Origin: Calvatia gigantea | Taxonomy: Eukaryota > Basidiomycota > Agaricomycetes > Agaricales > Lycoperdaceae | Length of the DNA: 64,000 nt | Reading direction: 5' to 3' | NCBI GenBank assembly: GCA_025093985.1 | Contig: JACAAK010000003.1 | Coordinates: 3,286,001 to 3,350,000, forward strand | Shown here: positions 51,892 to 62,513 of the stretch, piece after piece | Numbering within the stretch: position 1 is the first letter of the stretch | Layout of the letters: every line of letters starts with the position of its first letter | The notes under the pieces: generated by a model | Databases searched by the model: none | What the model was told of the DNA's origin: nothing | Seen by the model: only the letters and a program-made list of their open reading frames with translations | Program-made: the position numbers and the translations under genes

Positions 51892-52445
51892 ATGAGCCCA
51901 ACAAGCATCAAGCAAAAGGTTTTTGCGCCGGACGCGAATCCCCCCCTCCCGGTCTACTGTAGGTCGGCATTGTGTCTCTCATAAATTTAAATGCTCACGG
52001 ACGACCCGTAGCTCAAGCCATCATTTCCGGGGGTTTTGTCTTCCTATCCGGAAACATCGGTTGTGATCGAAATCTGAAGTTGGTAGAGGGCGGAGTGCGA
52101 GCAGAGACCGTAAAAAACCTCCCCGTTGAATCGGGAAACTATCACTGAACAGTCACCCAGCGTGCCGCCTTGGAGAACATGAAGAAAATTCTAGCTGCAG
52201 CAGGCACAAGCCTAGATAACGTCATTAAAGCCAATGTATACCTGTCGAACCTCGACGATTTCCGAGCGATGAATGAGATTTACAAGGAGGTGAAAGCGTT
52301 TCATATTTTGAGATCTTCGACGCTAATTTATCTACATTTGTAGTATTTTGACGCTCAACAAATGCCGGCGCGAACATGCGTGCAGGTGGCCGCTTTGCCT
52401 CTGAAAGCAGCTGTGGAGATTGAATGTGTTGCAACTTTGTCTTAA
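51892..52445 (+). CDS. RidA/YjgF-type enamine/imine deaminase, copy 2
   Basis: Four exons (51892-51958, 52012-52109, 52161-52289, 52344-52445) encode 131 residues. It is a head-to-tail duplicate of the gene 208 bp upstream, with introns at the same three codon positions, but the copies have clearly diverged. LSGNIGCDRNLK, RAALENMKKILAAAG and MPARTCVQVAALP are shared landmarks. All introns here have GT donors. It converges on the dehydrogenase gene, whose stop lies 56 bp away on the other strand. Confidence 0.88.
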
Positions 52446-52501
52446 TCTATCTATCTTGATCGAAGAATCAGGCTTGTTCTCTTGGCCGTGCTTAATCTTG
52501 A

Positions 52502-53943
52502 TCATGTCGAGGCACCTGGGACGTCCTTCAGAATTCGGAAAACCAACCAGATAAGAACCTCTGTCCAGTTACTACATACCTTGGAACGATTAAAACCGGA
52601 TAAACCAGCCGCTGCTCTCGTGCCAGCGATAAGCCCGCTCCAATCGAGCCGCTCAGATAATGCTCGTCCCTCTTGTTCCAGTTTCTGATGTATTGCGCGG
52701 GTCGTAAGAAGGTGTTGGTGTGCAACATCGATAGTAGGCATTGGGCAGTCATATTCGGCTGTTAGTTGGCGGATGTGTCTGTGAAATTCGATGGGGGAGA
52801 AGCGGTTTCAAAGGAAACGAGAACCCACGTAGCATCTTTGATACCTCCATCAATATTGAATCCGGCATCTCCGTCAAATTTCTCGTTCAGCATTTTATCG
52901 GCGTAGGCGATCATACCAGGGGCAGGGAAAAAATCTAACGAATATCAAACTGCATTATTTTGGGCGAACGAATGCCGCTTACCGCTGATGAGGTTCGATA
53001 CGTTTTTGCCGTCAATCCCAGCCTTTTGGGCAAAGGTGAAGGCTTCGGCCATAACCTCGATATTTCCCAAGATAAGGGAATTGGCAATCAATTTAAATGT
53101 TGGCGCTAGTCACTACTAAGTATGAATGATCGGACAGTGTGGAATCGGGTTAACAAACCCTTTTCCAGATCTTCGCCTAAGTCCATCACCTTCCGTCCCA
53201 CTGCGGGCACAAGTAATTGGCCTAGAGATCTCTTGCTTGCGTAATCGCCACTCATGAGGAGCATTAATTGCGCCTTTTCAGCGACAGAAGGTGCTCCGAG
53301 CACGGGGCAGGCAATGAGGTGAGTGTGCGGGATTCGCGAAAGCAGCTTGTCCAGCTCGCCTAGAAGATATGGTCAAATCTGCAGGAATTATGATGGTATG
53401 TTTGTGCACACCGATGAGTGAGGGGTATGTCTGAGGCGGGCTGAGTCAAAAGAGTTTTCCAGGTGAGGATGAGTCCTACCGTGCTCGTTTCGACGAACAT
53501 CTTTTCTTGCGCTGGTGGTTTACGCTATCGGGGTTAAACATCCGCGGTTGAAGATGTAGCTGGTTGCTGAGGGTGCTCACCACTAATGCGTCCACGATAC
53601 GTTGGTACATAGTCCTGACAACGTCATCATTTGCGAGGCTTGTGATAATTATGTCACATTCATCCGCTAATTCTTCTGGATCCTTTGCAATACACGCTTT
53701 GTCGTAGCCGACTTCGTCCAATAACTGCTTGGCTTTAGTGTCTGTCCTGTTCCACAACATGATTGCGGGAAGTCCTGGAAAGTTGGCTCGTCCTCGAGAA
53801 GCCATGTTTCGCGCCATGAGATAACCCATATTCCCAAGGCCAACAAACCCGATCTTCTTGCTAGATAAAGACGAAGTAGACTTCGCAGAGGCGGTCAATA
53901 TGATGCCCGAGTCGGCATTAGGAGATGCTACAGAAGTCGCCAT
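52502..53943 (-). CDS. 3-hydroxyisobutyrate dehydrogenase family oxidoreductase
   Basis: Seven exons encode 369 residues. The NAD-binding motif KKIGFVGLGNMGYLMARNM starts near residue 30, followed by ITSLANDDVV, the substrate-site VETST region, NSLILGNIEVMAEAF with the catalytic Lys in IANSL-type context (KLIANS), and GGIKDAT. The family oxidises beta-hydroxy acids such as 3-hydroxyisobutyrate (valine breakdown) or L-serine. Exons 2 and 3 are only 21 bp (53480-53500) and 19 bp (53412-53430). The Met at 53943 was chosen; the frame is open upstream to 54162, so a longer, possibly mitochondrial form cannot be excluded. The substrate is not certain. Confidence 0.85.
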
Positions 53944-54378
53944 GGCAGGGTATGTTGCATACGACAGGATTCTGAGCACACCTAGCGCCGTTTCCAATCT
54001 GGGACAAGACACACTTGACGCAAATCCAGATTCGGTTTTTGAAATGACTATCATTCGTGGAAAGAATGGCGCGATCTTTCGACTACGCATTGAAACATTG
54101 ATCGCCACGGCTTGTTGAAGAGTCCATTCTATTTTTTTATTTTTTATTTTGTTTTTCGACAAAAGCCGGTGGTTGGCAATCTGGAACGGAAAGAGGACGT
54201 GTCTGGCATTTTGGAATCTTGGAAGTTGTTGTCACGTGGATGATTGATTTCCAAATTGATCTTGTTCATGGCTTGCAAGAGCGCACTCGTTGGATAGCAC
54301 ACCGCCAGACAACCTTCTCACCTATGCCCCTTCCCGCATTCTAGTACTATCCATCCTTATTTGCAGCTTGGCGAACTA
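53944..54378. other. Divergent intergenic region
   Basis: 435 bp between the dehydrogenase (-) and the kinase gene (+), probably holding both promoters. No other features. Confidence 0.4.
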
Positions 54379-57300
54379 ATGGCAGCACAGCAACAGTATC
54401 ATGCATATGCCCAGCACAGCAAAGGCACCTTAATGCCGGGCCAGACAATTTCTGTCAATAAGTATACTGTTCAAGTCGAGCGGTATCTATCGCAGGGTAG
54501 GCGTCGAATGAGCTTCAAGAAAGGGTACTTCATATATTGTAATAGGTGGATTTGCGCAGGTGTATCTGGTTCGGACGCAGGCGCCCGTTTACAACACGAC
54601 ACACCACGTCCTCAAACACGTCGTTGTCGCCAACGAGTCGATGCTCACAGAGGTCAAGAAGGAGGTCGATGTTATGGTGCATCATCTGCGTTCTAGTATC
54701 TTGTGTTTGTTTACACTCCTTCTCAGAGGTTACTCCGAGGCCATCCGAATGTCGTCTACTTAATCGATGCTGCTTGGGCGAAGATGCCGAATGGTGCTTT
54801 TGAGATATATATTCTCATGGAATACTGCTCTGGTACGTTTCCGCATTTCTTTTATCGTGTTCTGTCTTAACTGTACTGGCAGGTGGTGGCATAATTGATA
54901 TGATGAACCGCCGGCTGCGCGAAAGGTTAACTGAGGCCGAAATCCTGCAAATATTTGTCGACGTCTGCGAAGGGGTTGCTCACATGCATAATTCTCGCCC
55001 TCCTCTACTACATCGTGATCTCAAAGTTGAAAACATTCTACAATCGTCACTCACCTCATTCAAACTATGTGACTTCGGTTCCACAGCCATGATATCGAAG
55101 TCTCCTACGAACTCTCGGGAAATGCGTGTGCTCGAGGCTGATTTGAATCGGCATACGACTCTACAATATCGGGCACCCGAGATGATTGATTTACATTCGA
55201 GAAGGCCGATTGACGAGAAAAGTGACGTATGGGCTCTAGGCGTGCTATTGTATAAACTTTGTTATTACACAACACCCTTCGAGGAACATGGTCCTCTCGC
55301 TATCCTGAACGTTCAGTATAGATTTCCATCCTATCCTGTATACTCTCAGCAATTGATGCATCTGATCAGTATGTCCTACTTTCTCTGCCTAACATTGGAA
55401 AGTTGACTGTTTCTGCCAGGTTCCATGCTTCGGGAACACGGGGCCCAGCGACCTACTATTTTTGAAGTCCTTGCTCATGTACATAGTTTTCGGGGAACGA
55501 AGTCCCCGTATACCTATCCCCTTCCAACGCCGACACCGCTGTCTCCTCGACGTTCAGATTTCAAGTCTAACCCCCTGGATGGTGTCATTACGTATCGTCA
55601 GGCAGCTCAATCCGACACGACTATCCAGCCTGTCCCTAGGGTCCAGTCAGTGAAGCCAGCAGAATTAACCACACCACAGGAGCGGCGCGGGCGACCGAAA
55701 CCAAGTGCACGCGAGAGTGCGACGCCATCTCCATCAGTCCCGCCCAAGCCGCCCATGCACCAACATGGGGTTGAAAAGAAGCTTATTGATGACAGCGACT
55801 TTGGCCATGATGGTAAGGCAGCATGGAGCTCGGCCACAGCCAAAAATGCACCTATGGTCGGCCGGTCCGACTCTGCGAATGATGGCGCCTGGAACTTACA
55901 CTTGACTCCTGGATTGGAAAAGGCAGCGAAATCATCTTCACTACCTCCTCACACCGGTTTCAATGACGACTTTGCACAGGCGTTGTGGGCCTCGGCCAGC
56001 TCAAGTGGAACCAAGCCTTTGCTACCCACACCAAGCCCCCGACCACAGGCGACATACTCTCCCAAAATTGGACCGTTGCCCCACGCCACCATCACCCTGA
56101 ACGGTGAAATCCATAAAGTCAAGGATGATTTACAAGTTCGCACAACTAAGGAGAGAGATGCATTCGAGGGCCTTGGGTTGATGACTCCCGTTTCGAAACC
56201 GAACCCGACTCTTGGAGAGGCTAGGAAACTGCGCACAGGCTTGGCAATCATGAGTACCAATATCAATAGACCAATTAAGCCTTCTCCGTCACCTCGACTT
56301 CGCCCTAAGGCACATACTCCTCGAGTTTCTCCAATACCTCCGCCGCGTCCACTGGAATCGGAGACATCTGCTTGGGCTTCATCAAGGCCAGCCATCAACC
56401 GAGCTGGCTCTTCTGCTGAGACGAGATTCCCCTCTTTGGAGGAATTGGACGCTGCATTCTTGCCTTCCAGTAGCTCCTCGGGTACGCAAGAGAACAAACC
56501 AAGCCACCACACGCCGGAGCCGCCCACTCTTCCGCCAAGACCGAGCAAAATAGGAAGTATCGAAAGTGGGTTAGGAAGTGGCGCTCGTACTGGCCCGCTA
56601 AAGCCTGTGGTATTGGGCTATGTTAGTGAAGGAACGCGGTCGGCACAGGTAACCGGAATGCGTGATACGAAGGGAGACTTCCGACGGACCCAAAATGAGG
56701 ATTCACCAGCTCTGGGCAGTCGAGAACGAGGGAAACTTGACAATTACCGTCCTTCGACACCTTCCAAGGCTGACTTGTTAAGTCAATTGCGACCGCTCGC
56801 TGCTAAGGGGAATCAGAACACGTTAACCACATCCGTTCCTGCTGGTGATACATCAGACTCCCCACCCTCAATACCTGTGTCGGTCATCAACCATGCTTCC
56901 CGATCAACAGATCTATTGACTGGAGATGATGAGTCCGAACTCACCTCGCGACGACTTTTTGAATCCAAGCTTGGACAAGATATGTTCAAGATAAGGGAAT
57001 CTCCTAGCAAACGTGCCTCGGTCATCGAGCGAGGTGACGTCATTGAGGCCACCATTCCTCAGCAAGGACATGCTCTAACGCCCCCAGCCAAGACCTCCCC
57101 CGTAGTGGCCTCTCGGGTAACAGCGGTCGCGACGGCGGAATCTCCAACGGTTACTCGATTTGTGAAAGCATTTCCTGTCATAGATACGGCAGTGGCATCC
57201 AAGCATCACTTTGGGCTGACGGAGAATTGGAGCCCTGTGGCAAGTAGGACACCTCATGAGGTGGGAGAGAAGGAGAGAGCGTCAGAGTCCTCGAGCGAGG

Positions 57301-58427
57301 ATGAGGGACCCGAGGATGCCACTCCGCTCTCTTCTCTCTCTTCAAAAGCAGTTGATTCGCAGGTTAAGCGGAAAGGTCGCCAAAGCTCGGTGCACGATTT
57401 AGTGGACTTGTGGGGAGGCAGTGTTCCCGGTGCTAAAGCTGTACAACCTGAACTTGTCGCTGCTCCTGCACCGTTCAAACAGAACATTAATGCTGCCAAG
57501 CTAAAATCTGTACATATCCCGCCACGAGCCTCGTCTCCATCTCGAGGAACGCCACTTGTTCAGAACTATGCGCCTGTAGGTTCGAAAAATGAGCAACCTT
57601 CACAGCCGTCGTCCGGAGCTCCACCTTCACCTTCACTTAAATCAGGTCGCGCACGGCCACAATCCATGTTCGTCTTTCCATCGAAAACCACTGATCGCCC
57701 TCCACAGCCTCCCGCTACGTTGGTTCCTCCAGAAGACCCCAAACCTCGGTCGGGTCGTCGGACATCCATTTCCGACATGGTCCAACATTATGAAGCCATT
57801 CAAGCCAGTGCCAGAGCAGGAAACTCTGCGCTTCCATCGCCCACTAGCCTCTCTAAACCACCTTCACGGGACCATCCTCAGGATCCTGCGAGTACGGGAC
57901 CTATAAGACCCTCCCTTGATAAGATTGCTGTTGCCCTTCCTGGACTCGGTGCGCCTTCGGCTCGTATCGGCGATCCTAGCAAGCGTAGGACATCATTGAC
58001 AGCGCCTCCTCAGACCTTATTCAACCCCCAGCGTACATCACCTAACTTCCCTCCTGCTCTTAAGTCCACCGAGAAGCCAGAATCGGATGCCGGAATGGAG
58101 ATTGCTACTTCTCGGACACGCAACACCTCCGTTGTGCGGCCCGAGAAAGGGGAGCACTCCGTTGTCACAACCCGCAAACCAGTATTAACAATGGACGACA
58201 CCACAAAGCAGCCTCAATCGGATCCACCTGCACCAACACCAAATGCGAGTATTGATCGTTCACCATCACCAGAGCGACCATTTCAAGGCGTAGGAAAGCT
58301 AATTGACCAGTGGCAACGAAAATCCGCAGAGGCAGAAGCTTCTCGCAACGCCATCTTGACCAAGCGTGCTAATATCACACCCTCGAAGCGCACTCCTCTC
58401 GCTCCGAGTTCTAATAAAGGCTCATAA
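54379..58427 (+). CDS. Ark/Prk (NAK-family) serine/threonine kinase
   Basis: Five exons encode 1,282 residues. The kinase domain covers about residues 25-300: glycine loop in [19 protein letters not shown] with the ATP-binding Lys, [10 protein letters not shown] with Asp at about 164, CDFGSTA as the DFG segment, and YRAPEMIDL with a [13 protein letters not shown] block. This matches the Ark1/Prk1/Akl1 and AAK1/GAK group, which controls actin patches and endocytic adaptors. The remaining 980 residues are Ser/Pro-rich and disordered, with poly-Pro SH3-type motifs, plus two conserved short stretches: VDLWGG near residue 960 and [12 protein letters not shown] near 1240. The start was taken as the first ATG in frame. 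Confidence 0.9.
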
Positions 58428-59031
58428 TTTTCAACGATTTCAGGAGGGATTATACCCACGTTCCTCTACTATATTCATTCTCTCGATTATGGAATTGTAC
58501 GGCCACATTACAACGGATACTATGTATCTAGAGATCTCGACAGATATTACGATCTTGACGACTCGCTTTCCGAGTCCAGCCCATCCATAAGAAAGAATCC
58601 CTCTCCATCCCTTTCCTCTGTGCCATCCCTGTGAGTACGCCCTAAAAGCTCCCTCGGTTTCAACCTCTCTTGGCCTGTCCCCCAACTCGGGTCTGCTGCG
58701 CCCCCCCGTGCGCAATCTGCGACCCCAATATCCCCTAACTGTAGGGTGACCGCATCGGCACGAGCAAAATTTGAATCCATAGGGTGAGTAAAGATATTAT
58801 GTGGTTTTGATTTCGAACGTGTCCGGCTCCGTGGGTTACTCACGGCCGAGTTGAGGGGGTATGAGTGGCGCTGAGGTTGCACCAATGAAACCCCGGATTC
58901 ATGATCGCCTCTGTTACCACCATCAATAATGTGAGGATAGGTATAGAGGGTGCCTCATACCCTGGTACAGAACGTTCGTTCACCGACCCCCAATATTCAA
59001 TCACGAATTGACTTGATGAAAGACTTAAAAC
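58428..59031. other. Intergenic region, unresolved coding-like stretch
   Basis: About 600 bp between the kinase and the convergent copper transporter gene. A plus-strand frame around 58480-58630 reads Tyr/Asp/Ser-rich and coding-like, and minus-strand frames cover 58440-58885, but neither gives a start, splice set or family. Confidence 0.35.
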
Positions 59032-59658
59032 CTATTCTTGGTTTAGTGGCGGGTGAATAGCAATGATACAAACCTTACTGACAATGACAAGGATCACCCT
59101 TTCAAGTGTGAGCGAGGTCTCAGCCGGGGTAAGTTTTTTATTTGTTCAGAGGGTGCATACCCTAGTTGGAATGTCATTGCAGCAAGCATGTAACATCTGG
59201 AATGTATTCATGAGTTATAGAGTGGAATGTAGGAGCTGGAACTCACAGTCTGAGGAATGTCACAACCGAGTACAGAAGCGTTCTCCAAAGCGCTTTTCGC
59301 CACCTAGTCGAAGCCAAAATTTGGGGAATCCAGTGGCGTTCGAGTGAAAAGGTTAGCATTCTAGAACGATGAAGGGTTTTCTATCAGTTTGAACCCCGTG
59401 AATTAGTGGTGCGCCGCACCTTTCTGAAGTACATAAGAGAGTCAAGAAGAGTCCGGCCACGACAAAGCTAGGAAAGGAATCGAGGACAAGGGAGCGGACG
59501 AGGACGTGCTCCTGACGAAATGCCCAATGCAGATAGGGTTCCCAACCGTCCATGGCATTCGTGCCTTTTCCCCCGAAAGTTGCGTTGAATGGTAGCGTGC
59601 AGTTGGCAAGGATGGGGTTGAAGATTTGATGTGGTCCCTGGCCAGCGCCTGTGACCAT
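59032..59658 (-). CDS. Ctr-family copper transporter
   Basis: Four exons (59658-59420, 59360-59247, 59196-59161, 59098-59032) encode at least 151 residues in frame. The layout is that of high-affinity copper transporters: an extracellular N-terminus with NAMDGWEPYLHW, a first membrane span (SFVVAGLFLTLL), a cytoplasmic loop (LERHWIPQILASTRWRKALW), a second span with the copper-relay motif M-x3-M (MLAAM), and a short third span (QLGVILVIVSKV). The start is uncertain. Upstream, another frame begins at 59726 with a signal-peptide-like run that would join this frame if the A6 run at 59669-59674 held one more base. The C-terminus lacks the usual Cys/His motif. Exon 3 is only 36 bp. Confidence 0.72.
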
Positions 59659-59880
59659 GCAGGGATGCAAAAAAGGACTAGCATTGTCATCGCTTTAGGG
59701 AACAACCGAATGGGTGTGATCGACATCGTGGGGGATGGGATCTGTCGCGGTGCTGGGGACGAAGTAATGAGGCCAACGTCCGTCAACCATTAATCATTAA
59801 TACTAATCATTACCGAACACCCTACAGATAACTATCCTAAATATGCCTAATGAAAGACCATCAACGATAGTCACAGGAGC

Positions 59881-61859
59881 TTATTTATCGACAGGCGAAG
59901 ACCCTCGCTTGAGCTCTCCCTGCTCACGAAATTCTTTCGCTCGCTCCTCCCTCCACTCACAATTGTCGTGATATTCGCAGTTGCTGCATGCCTTTGAGCA
60001 ATATGGTGGGTCATTGATAAAGCTAGCGCTTACCGGCATCTTCGTGCGAGTTCTACGGGTACGCCCCTCGGCTTGCGCCCACCTCTCCACCAAGACAGAA
60101 TGTCCGTCACATGAGCAGAAAGAAGATCAGAGTCGTATTTGAATATTTTTGTCCCAAGCGTTTGATAATGCACCCTGGCAGCATCCCCAAGCTCCTGAGT
60201 GTGCCGTTTTTGCTTGACCCCCCCGCCTGAAGAAGCCTGATTAGGTTGTCGGGGAAGACGATAGCGAAAAGCTCCAACCTTGAACCGAATGCAAATTTAT
60301 ACTTCTACTGTGCGCGCCTGGACCTGGTGGCGAAACGACCTCGTTGTTGACTGTGCAATTATCCGACATTCCCAACGAGCTCACAATAGTGTTTGTAGGG
60401 GGATCGCCAGGCGCATCGGGTGAGGTTCCTACATGATGATCATATGATTGGAGCCGGTAAATGAGCTTGAGTTGGTCATCGACTTCTGTTATGCGCATTT
60501 GGTGGACAAGGTCTTGCCAAAGAACTGAGAGGTCAGCGAGACTCAGGACTTGGAATTCGCCATGATCTGCTATTAGGCCGGCTTGTTCAAGGAAATGCCA
60601 GGAAAGTGGCCGGACCGAATCCACATTCGCCAATTGCCAAAATGTTATAAAATCAAATGAGATTTCGGATGAGACTAGTCTTGATAGCAGGCGGCAATAG
60701 AGCATGAGCTGCAATTGCGAGGAAAGGGTATCTTCAATAAGGGGCAATGAAGCATGCTTTCTTGTCTTGGTGTCAATTATCTGGAGTGCATATGAGGTCA
60801 GTTCCTTAGGCGCCACCTTACAATCTGCGCTGCTCCCCGGAACCGGAAAATAGTGTTCAATGCGCGTTCGTGAAGGATCTCCAGCTTGTTGATCATCGCG
60901 CTTCTCGCGGACGATAGGCTGATAAACAAGTTCGTCCTGTCGTAATAACTGTAAGTCAGAAAGACTTAAAGGGCAATAACGTGGGACGCACCATTATCCC
61001 TACAATGATTTCTCCATCCTCAATCCCAAAAACCGGCATTTCACGCTAGAGGAAGTGATAAACCGAATCCGGTAAGCAAGAGGTGCATTTCATACCGTGA
61101 TTCCTTCCAACTGCATCCCTCTAAGACAGGCCAACATGTTTACCAAGCTGTTGAGGTGATAAATATGGGTTCACCTGACAGGAAACTCGTGGACTTGCCG
61201 CAGAGCCCACCTTTCCTCGGGGGTTGTAATCCTTACTGCAACCTCCTCGCCTTTGACCTCACGTTCCAGAGCTTTGTGAATAACCTGTATCTATCAGACC
61301 TGAAATTAACCACATTTGCAAGAGCACTTACTTTTCCTTTACTCGTTATGACGTCGTTTTGGGCAGCGATGGCGGCATCGGTACTGATTTCCTTCCCAGA
61401 AGCGGACTTAAAGGATTTTGGTCGTTGATATAATGGCCGTGATCGTTTCCCTCGAAGACCGTACTCAAACTGTACCTCGCACCTATGATTTTGAAGGCAG
61501 TTAGAAGAGGCTTCGTCGTTCCGAAAGTAGCCCGAAAATCACACACCAAGCTGGTGATGCAATATCCGTCACGCTTAAAGTACCATGAGGGCGAAATGAG
61601 TCCAGCGGACTTTCTCGTGACCCAGGTCGTTTCCTTGGTGAAACTCGATATGAGCTCAGGCCCGCACCATCCGGAGTCTCATATGCGATCGTCACCTTTG
61701 GAAGGTGTTTACTGGATATTTCTGCATCAATCTGAACAAAGTCCGCTTCAGTAAACTCTGAGAAATCATATGCAGCGAATTCGTCAGTGTCTGATCCAGA
61801 CACTATGTAATATGCATTAGTGAATAACTGCCCTCGTCGCAGGGAATAAATTGCCTACT
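59881..61859 (-). CDS. EXO5: Mitochondrial/nuclear exonuclease V
   Basis: Eight main coding exons between 61802 and 59881 encode about 517 residues. EXO5 is a single-strand DNA exonuclease with an iron-sulphur cluster. Landmarks are DFSEFTEADFVQID, LSVTDIASPAWCEVQFEYGLR with the first cluster Cys, ALEREV, WALRLVNMLACLRGMQ, IIVGIMDELVYQP, LQIIDTKTRKHASLP with the catalytic Asp and Lys, and a C-terminal RRCRNCEYHDNCEWR giving the other three Cys. The intron at 61148-61198 starts with GCAAGT (GC-AG). There is no in-frame ATG before the conserved start. The best model splits the start codon: A at 61859, a 56-bp intron (61803-61858, with a CTAAT branch site), then TG at 61802. Other upstream exons are possible. 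Confidence 0.85.
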
Positions 61860-62073
61860 GTGGGTATGTTTGCTGCAAAGGCGAGGCAAGGTCAACGATC
61901 CAAGTATTCTGATGAATTGCCGGGCCCTCGTGGTCGTATACTTGATCTCCTTGTGAATAGGTTTGTGGTTGGTACCAACATGTTCTTCTGGTGAGGATTT
62001 GGCGCGTTTGAACATGTGACTCGCAGTCAAAATCGAAGACACTCAATAACAATTCACGATCATCTGCAATCCA

Positions 62074-62380
62074 CTACTCATTGATTCTAAGACGCACCCC
62101 ATCTATCGCACGGTCGAAATCATCGAAGCTTGTGGTCCACAAGAAACTCTCTGGACGGAAATTCGACAACCTGGCGCCAACCAGGACGAGATGAAGAGAT
62201 GTAATGACGGCAGCCCTTGAACTGCCCTTTACTCACATACATCATGGGGTCTTTTATAAACATCTGCTCATGTATCCGAATTTCCGCATTCTCAATACAT
62301 TTCCCACAAGAAGTCGCGAGATAGGAGTACCAGACACTTTCTTTCGATGATACAACCTGTTCTATGTGAAAAAGCAACAT
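62074..62380 (-). CDS. Possible PARP-type zinc-finger fragment
   Basis: The minus strand reads YSYLATSCGKCIENAEIRIHEQ, like the first half of a PARP-type zinc finger with its Cys pair, and downstream in another frame FDDFDRAIDGVRLRINE before a stop, like the FDDL tail that follows such fingers. The middle His/Cys part is present only as CRHY in the first frame, and I could not find a splice junction that joins the two parts. It may be a small gene with an unusual intron, a frame break or a decayed copy. It lies between the divergent EXO5 upstream region and the alpha-galactosidase gene. Confidence 0.3.
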
Positions 62381-62513
62381 AATTAGAAATCAGACATGAA
62401 CACCAGACTGGTGGTCGCCCCACATGCCCCAATGACAAACTGCTTCGGCTCTCATGACCTCATTTATAAAAGCAACTTGGGCCATCTAGCTGGTTTCAAA
62501 CTGTCTGCAGGTT

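Noticed and set aside
55949..56548. Long minus-strand frame of 199 codons
   Set aside because: Antisense shadow of the kinase tail; low-complexity Gly/Ser content.
58440..58885. Minus-strand frames between kinase and copper transporter
   Set aside because: No family or splice structure; the plus strand reads equally coding-like, so neither was called.
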